Position numbers and translations under genes: made by a program | Part shown: positions 58,400 to 64,000 of the stretch, one piece after another | How positions within the stretch are numbered: position 1 is the stretch's first letter | Layout: each line of letters opens with the position of its first letter | Notes under the pieces: model-generated | What the model was told of the DNA's origin: nothing | Seen by the model: only the letters and a program-made list of their open reading frames with translations | Databases searched by the model: none | DNA from: Tetragonia tetragonoides | Taxonomy: Eukaryota; Streptophyta; Magnoliopsida; Caryophyllales; Aizoaceae | Direction: 5' to 3' | DNA length: 64,000 bases | NCBI GenBank assembly: GCA_038025085.1 | Contig: CM076143.1 | Span: 11,059,001 to 11,123,000, forward strand

Positions 58400-61141
58400 T
58401 TACATCGACCTCGCTAAACGATCCCAATGTGCTCTTCGCGTAACATATATTTGCTCCCAACCAGCGACACTATCAGAACGGAAAGTAAACCATGCTTCGC
58501 ATATCGGAGGAACAGGGAAATCTGGGGCTAAATCCAGACGGATATAATGGGAATACGAATCACCTAAATGACACATGACAATTTCCCTACTTGGACGTGT
58601 AGCAGTCGAAGGTGCTTGGAACGGTAGCACTGTGTAACAATGAAATAACCCCCTTCCGCTGCCGTATCCGAATAACATAATCGCTGCATTGAAGAGGTTG
58701 GCAATCGGGAACAAATCCTCAATTACTGTCATCCAGTGATCATCGTTACACGCACCTCCGTCCCACATAATACGGTGGTAACCAGCGTCGACCCCTTCAA
58801 TGTATAAGTTTTCGTACAATGCTCGGTTAGCTAAGAGTTCGTGTGCAATGCAAACTCTCGCCACTCGCCATTGCTCTTGGTCTCCGAAAATGTAGTCCGC
58901 AATGACACGGAAACCGCAATTACCATCCCCAAGCACATCGAGATATCCTTCAATGAAAGGTACGATGATTCCCGGAATTTTGTTAACATGATAGAATTCA
59001 GTGATATCTATTGCGTGTCCAGCTGCAAGACAATATAATAGAAAGTCGATAATAGTACTTATCAAAAAGTAACAACATTATGTACATGTTAATAAATTAT
59101 GGGTTTTCATACCAGTACTGTTTACGAAGTTACTCGATGAGGATGAGCTACGACCACGCCCGCGGCTCGAACTGGATGACCTAGGGCGACCACGACCCCT
59201 CTGGGAGTACTCCCATGAACTAGGATCACGTCTGGTAGAGGAACTCCCTCTCGGTCGACCTCTGACTGTCGTGTTCGCTTCCGGCTCGACGTAACTCGCT
59301 TCCTCAGGATGAAGCTGCTCATTCATAAGGACAGATATGTTGCGCACAACTGCCGGGTCGCTTGAGTTAACCTCGTCGACCAGAGACCGAAAGTATCGAT
59401 GGTCCTCAGATGGATGCTCAGTCATGTCAAGCGTAGCTATCTCCACTGCATCACTAATAACGAGTGTTCGCCAAAATTCGTGGACACTATTCAAGCTAAT
59501 TGGCGTGCCCGTATCCGTGGCCGTTTTCAACTCACACGCACACGGGATCTGATGAGTGGATCTCAATACACAACCGCAACGATCAAATACTTGGTGACTC
59601 AATTCTCTCATCCTGTTCAGCTCAGCCAATAATATTTGTAAGCAGTAATGGGAAACATACCCGGTCAGATAGTTGAATGGGAAACCCGAGTACACCACAC
59701 TTCTTCGTCTTCTGCACTCTTCAAGTGTGTACTTGATCTCAGTTATTTGTGACTCGATTGACTTGTTGACCTTGTTCCAAACATTGTCCAAAGCTCCAGT
59801 TGAGGAGTTCAACCACTGTTTTAGCGCGGCATGTGCACTCTCCACCCTGCAAGTCGTAGTGTTGCCAAGGTGTAGCACCTTATTCGTCCACGCAGCCACA
59901 AACATCTCTTTGTGTCTCAGCCAGGTCTCCTCTACATAGGATATCACGTGAGGGTAAGTCCTCCAACTAACCTTCATCGTACGCACTGCTCTATCGTACG
60001 CAGCTTCTGTGGAAGCTTCCATGATAATTTTCCACCTCCCATTCTTGAACCTCTGCGCGACGGCCTTATCTTTTCCACAAAGTCTGTACACTTTGTCTTC
60101 AACGACTTTGTTAATGTGCCATGTACAGAGCAAATGGGCACTCTCGGGAAATATCTCTCTAATAGGTGTCATCAACCCTAGCTCACGATCGGTCACAATT
60201 GCTGTTGGGTGTACATCATTTCCAATAAGCATCCTCAACTTATCTAAGACCCACGCATAGCTTGCCTGAGTCTCATCCTTCATAATGGCATAAGCTATGA
60301 GGAAGTTCTTATTGGTTGGAGTCATCCCCACTATCTCAAGAAACGGCATCTTATACTTGTTTGTTTTGTACGTGGAATCTAAGCCAATCAACCAACGAAA
60401 AGACCGAAGTAACTGAATTGATGTAGGGTGTGCCATGAACACGTGAGTTACCTCATTAGTAGCTCGGTCGGCTCTTGTCCAATGTACGTACTTATTCGCC
60501 ACAGCTAAATGATGAAACTGACCAATGACATCTCTCTCTTCAAAATCAAGTTTCCTTATACGATCTCTGTGGTTGTACACATGCCGTCTAGTTGCATTGT
60601 CCTCGGGAAATTTTTCCTGAATCGCGGCCAAGATAGCACATGGCTTTGTTTGTGCCGAAGTCATGTCACGAACGAGTTTCTTTGACCCAGGACTAAGACC
60701 ACTCATCTGACGATATCCCTCAGGATACACAGCAAAGTCATGGTTGTGTGTACCCCTAATCCCAGGCAATGTGACAATCATCCAACTAGTGGATCCATAC
60801 ACTTGCCGAGCTCTCAACTGGAACGTACATTTACAAGCCTTTGTTTTCGTATTCTTCCGAGCAGCAGTATCTAAGTGTCTTAATTCCCCTCTGTAGCGTT
60901 CACCTCGATTGCATCTTAACAATTTTACGCTTCCACTCTTCTTGTGTGACGAAATTATCAACTCAAACCCGATAGTAAGTGCAATTTGTTTTGCCCAATT
61001 AATTGCATCTGTATCACTATCAAATAACTCATCAGTGACGAAATGCGTACTGTAATCAACACCATCACCACCGAACCGCTCCAAAGGAATCTAACGAAAA
61101 CAACGAAAACAATGTTAGCTTAATCTTAAATTCAAACAATA

Positions 61142-61232
<91 letters not shown>

Positions 61233-61609
61233 TTATTTTTTTTGTGTCTGTCGGTCGTCGATCTCGACTCACCCAAGGGTGAGTCGTCTGCTACAGACGA
61301 CCAACCCAAGGGAGAGTCGTCTGCTACAGACGACCAACCTAAGGGTGAGTCGTCTATTGATCTCGACTCGCCCAAGGGTGAGTCGCCTGTAGCGGACGAC
61401 TCACCCAAGGGTGAGTCGCCTGCAGCGGACGACTCACCCAAGGATGAGTCGCGACCTACAGACGACTCCCCTTTGGATGAGTCGCCTGTAGCAGACGACT
61501 CACCCAAGGGTGAGTCGAAAATCTCAGACGACCGTGCAAAAAAATGCGCAAAAAAAATTAATTTTACCTCCGCCACCGTCGACGGCACTTCTTCATCGCC
61601 GGCAGACAT
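58400..61609 (-). CDS. MULE transposase fused to OTU protease
   Basis: Three exons on the minus strand: 61609-61568 (MSAGDEEVPSTVAE), 61090-59113 and 59022-58400, giving 880 residues. Exon 2 has no ATG at its start, which supports the tiny first exon (GAG|GTAAAA to TTAG|ATTCCT). Residues about 20-130 form a FAR1/WRKY-GCM1-type zinc domain. The MURA core has LIGLDSTYKTNKYKMPF (Asp), AIVTDRELGL (Asp) and TTCRVESAHAALKQW (Glu). The SWIM-type finger is CGCVLRSTHQIPCACEL. An Arg/Ser/Gly-rich linker then leads into an OTU domain with LGDGNCGFRVIADYIFG (Asp, Cys) and DSYSHYIRLDL (His). The OTU exon joins in frame (G|CT GGA CAC). OTU domains cleave ubiquitin; MULE-OTU fusions are known in plants. Frames are intact. 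Confidence 0.87.
61142..61229. repeat. (AAT)n microsatellite, right
   Basis: Nearly pure AAT run of about 29 units in intron 1 of the transposase gene, mirroring the ATT run at the left end. Confidence 0.9.
61250..61535. repeat. palindrome array, right end of the MULE
   Basis: Eight units built on GACTCACCCAAGGGTGAGTC, some decayed (for example CCTAAGGG, CCTTTGGA), joined by GTCTG-CTA-CAGAC or CCTGTAGCGGAC linkers. The edges carry GTCGGTCGTC and AGACGACCG. It lies in intron 1 of the transposase gene. A long minus frame reads it as Asp-Ser-Pro-Leu-Gly-Glu-Ser repeats, which is not a protein. Confidence 0.9.
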
Positions 61610-61789
61610 CCGCGGGTTGCTTGAGTGAATGTTGATGAATGTTGGGTATGAGAGTGGGTGGTAGAGTGGGAGAGAAGTGGTGTGAGAGTTAGAGAGGGAG
61701 AGAGGGAGAGGATGAGTGAAAAATTAAAAAAGGGCAAAATTGGAATTTCGGGGGGCGGTAGCTAGTAATTTGGGGGCGGTATTTAGTAA

Positions 61790-64000
61790 CACCCTATGAT
61801 TCGAGATGTCATTTTCATGTAGTATCATTATTTAAGACCCTAGTCCATCAAAGTTCAAACCAAACAAAAAGTCAAGGGTCTCAGAAATAAGTTGATGTGT
61901 AGCACGAGAACAATAGTACTACCCTTAGCTTAGCTTAGCAATGGGTTGCTGTCGCATGTCTAATCCGTACTGGTGAATTATTACTTCGTTCTACCTTGGA
62001 ATGAAGATCAAAGAGACAAATCAAAGCTTATTGCGACCCTTTTTACTCGTTCGGGCCATGACAATGGCAACGGTCTCACATGCATCATACGATCATTAAT
62101 CATCAAACAACGATAAGATGGGATAGGAGTAGTCATCCCGGCTCTCTTGGCTGTCTCGATTGGACACCACCATCTCTTAACATGTGACCGAGACGAGCAA
62201 AAAATCTCTTAACATGTGACCGAGACGAGCAAAAAGTTGTTATGTCTTCAAGTTTTTAACTAGTTAGTACACTTAGTAGGCCTGGGCAACGGGCCGGACC
62301 GGGTTGCTTATGTGTCAGATCGGTTTATTTTGGTCCATTTAAAATCTAAAAAGTATTTTTTTTTAATAATAAAATTTTTTATGGGTTAGCCAGACTGAAC
62401 CGACTTTTATGCACCCCTATATACAATTATAAATGGGTTATGACCTGTTGGACACAGGGTCGTACCGGGTCAGTTACAGGAGCCCCTCCCACTTGTCCAG
62501 GTCTATTAGTTAGGTTGTGTTGTTAAGGGTTGAATTGAATTCAATTCAATACTACTGAATTCAATATCATTAAACTTGTTTAACTGAACACCATAAACTG
62601 TATTACAACACTATTTGATGTGTGAGACAAAATATATATTTCTCTAATGAACACCACTGACTCTAAACAAAAAATGACTGACACGAAACTTAAAAAAAAA
62701 AAAAAAAAAAAAGATCGAATAACCTCTTGAGAACACAAAAGAGAGGGAAAAATCAAGGGGGAGAAGAGAGTCGTTCACATTCTTTAAGGACTTTGCAATG
62801 ACAACAAAATGAAATGGCTATGTACTACATACACATTGACGTCATTAGCTAGGCAACTCTTCTAACTCACATCAAGATTTCATTCTCCCAGTCCCAAATG
62901 CTTCTTTCTTTGGTGCATATTAAAGAACTGTTCTATTTTTGTGAAGGAAGTTTCTTCCTAAAATAAAATAAAAGAATAATTAATTAAAAGAACAATACTC
63001 TAGTAGATTGGTTCATTAGTCCAGTCCAGTTCGGTCCATACTATTTATCAGTCCAGATCGGATCGAATCGATGCCTCCTTGATCTGGTCCATGGTCCATA
63101 TTATTCATGAATTTCGGTCTATTGGTCCAACATATATGGTCCGATCCTAGACCAGACCGGACCGGACCAACGAACACCCCTAAAAGAACTTGAGTTGATG
63201 ATATTGTTAATAAATAAAATTGGCCTCTAAAACCACCCAATCTACTTAATGAATTCACATTCTACAAGATGGCATATCTGTCGTGTTTCTCACATGAAAT
63301 GTAGTAGTGCTAGCAATTGTCTACCAAGCTAAAAGAATCAATCAACAATGGGTTGATTATGATAAGCTAGTTTAAAGCTTAGTGGCTCGGAAAATCTAAA
63401 AATTTCTCGTTGCTCTAAATCTTTTACCATTAACCTACTAATTAATATAAGGGTTTTTCTATTATGTACCCTAAGAGCATAGGATAACTTGCAGTTGTTA
63501 CAGTTATTTTTTTGAAATATGCAACAATGATGGCATCATAATATCAGTAAACTTGGAAATCTAACAAAATCATTAATACAATATTTTTATTTTACCAATA
63601 TAACCCTTTACAAAATAGAGAAAAAGAATTAAAACTACCCCCTTCATCATTAAATCATAGTACAACCCCTCCAGTTGCTCTAGTACCACCGTTACCCCTC
63701 TTTCTCCGGCATTCGGCAACCACCAATTTAGCCACCGAGTTACCCTTAGATCAGACAAAAGGTTACAAAGAAATGATGCAGGGGTAGTGTACGATGGCAC
63801 AGATCCGAATGGCGGTGCGTGGCAATGATGGTGACACATCGAGGGGCGTTGGCGGCGGTAGATCGAGTGGTGGTCGTGACGGGGAAGAAGAACGGTGGGG
63901 GTGAGGGTGGTTCCCATTTTGGGCGAAGAGTGAGAAAAATATATATGATAAGGGAGAGAGATTGACTGCTGTTTGGGAGAAGAAAGAGAGCAAATCTGAA
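61790..64000. other. intergenic, no convincing gene
   Basis: Contains an A-run (62693-62713) and two stretches rich in GGTCC/GGACC words (about 62280-62510 and 63012-63182); both include an 'ACCCCTA' phrase and look like related old repeats. A duplicated 'catgtgaccgagacgagcaa' is at about 62180-62235. The minus frame at 63573-63917 is Pro/His-rich with no motif. Nothing else is supported. Confidence 0.4.

Larger units (their letters stand above)
55420..61789. mobile_element. two-gene Mutator-like element (MULE) with PMD and OTU
   Basis: Terminal inverted repeats: left TTGCTAAATACCGCCCC (from 55420) with TACTAGCTACCGCCCCCC; right, read inward, TTACTAAATACCGCCCCC with the same second block, then CCAATTTT(A/G)CCC in both. 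About 6.4 kb. Inside, two convergent genes meet at 58174/58400: a PMD gene (+) and a transposase-OTU gene (-). Each start region has a pyrimidine-rich leader, a short ATG exon, and an intron with a palindrome array and an ATT/AAT run. I could not find a clear 9-bp target duplication. All exons I placed are open. Confidence 0.85.

Noticed and set aside
61115..61628. A 128-164 residue frame with Asp-Asp-Ser-Pro-Lys-Gly-Glu-Ser repeats
   Set aside because: Produced by the right palindrome array; only its first 14 minus-strand codons are used, as exon 1 of the transposase.
55411..61798. 9-bp target duplication of the MULE
   Set aside because: The bases next to the two inverted ends do not match in any register I tried by eye, so no duplication is claimed.
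63573..63993. Pro/His-rich minus-strand frames near the right edge
   Set aside because: No domain and no clear gene structure; composition follows local base bias.

Overview
This is nuclear DNA of a flowering plant, almost certainly a dicot. The evidence is genes split by introns, a plant cytosolic tRNA-Phe, a plant-only myosin-binding protein, a GDSL esterase, long AT-rich spacers and a dense layer of plant transposons. I cannot name the species. All functional calls come from reading the sequence; no search was run.

Layout. 1-5,250: no gene; a cluster of Helitron-type 3' ends and a decayed tandem repeat. 6,400-10,660: a two-exon gene for a myosin-binding (DUF593/GTD-binding) protein. 13,300-13,700: a one-exon gene for a 66-residue membrane microprotein. 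14,270-41,665: a nested transposon complex. It holds two related blocks (14,920-18,256 and 29,215-41,665). Both contain the same broken last exon of a GDSL gene, the same old copia 3' end, and the same copia insertion in the same GCTTG target. The first block keeps only a solo LTR and the second keeps the 10-kb element. Between the blocks lies a CACTA (En/Spm-type) element that has lost its 5' end; its transposase reading frame sits inside the first intron of a tnpA-like gene, and a LINE fragment is inserted in it. 42,253-44,346: a five-exon GDSL esterase/lipase gene that appears frameshifted between exons 2 and 3. 45,037-45,109: tRNA-Phe(GAA). 45,650-52,900: MITEs and a small secreted-peptide gene resembling IDA-like precursors. 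52,873-53,842: a miniature LTR element on the minus strand. 55,420-61,789: a Mutator-like element (MULE) with terminal inverted repeats and two open, convergent genes. 61,790-64,000: no convincing gene.

The MULE is the most striking system. One gene encodes a MURA/FAR1-like transposase with a C-terminal OTU cysteine-protease domain. The other encodes a plant mobile domain (PMD) protein. Each starts with a very short ATG exon near a terminus. In each, the first intron holds an array of near-palindromes built on CGACTCACCC-NN-GGGTGAGTCG followed by an (ATT)n/(AAT)n run, so the two ends mirror each other. All splice junctions I placed keep the frames open, which suggests a young and possibly active element.
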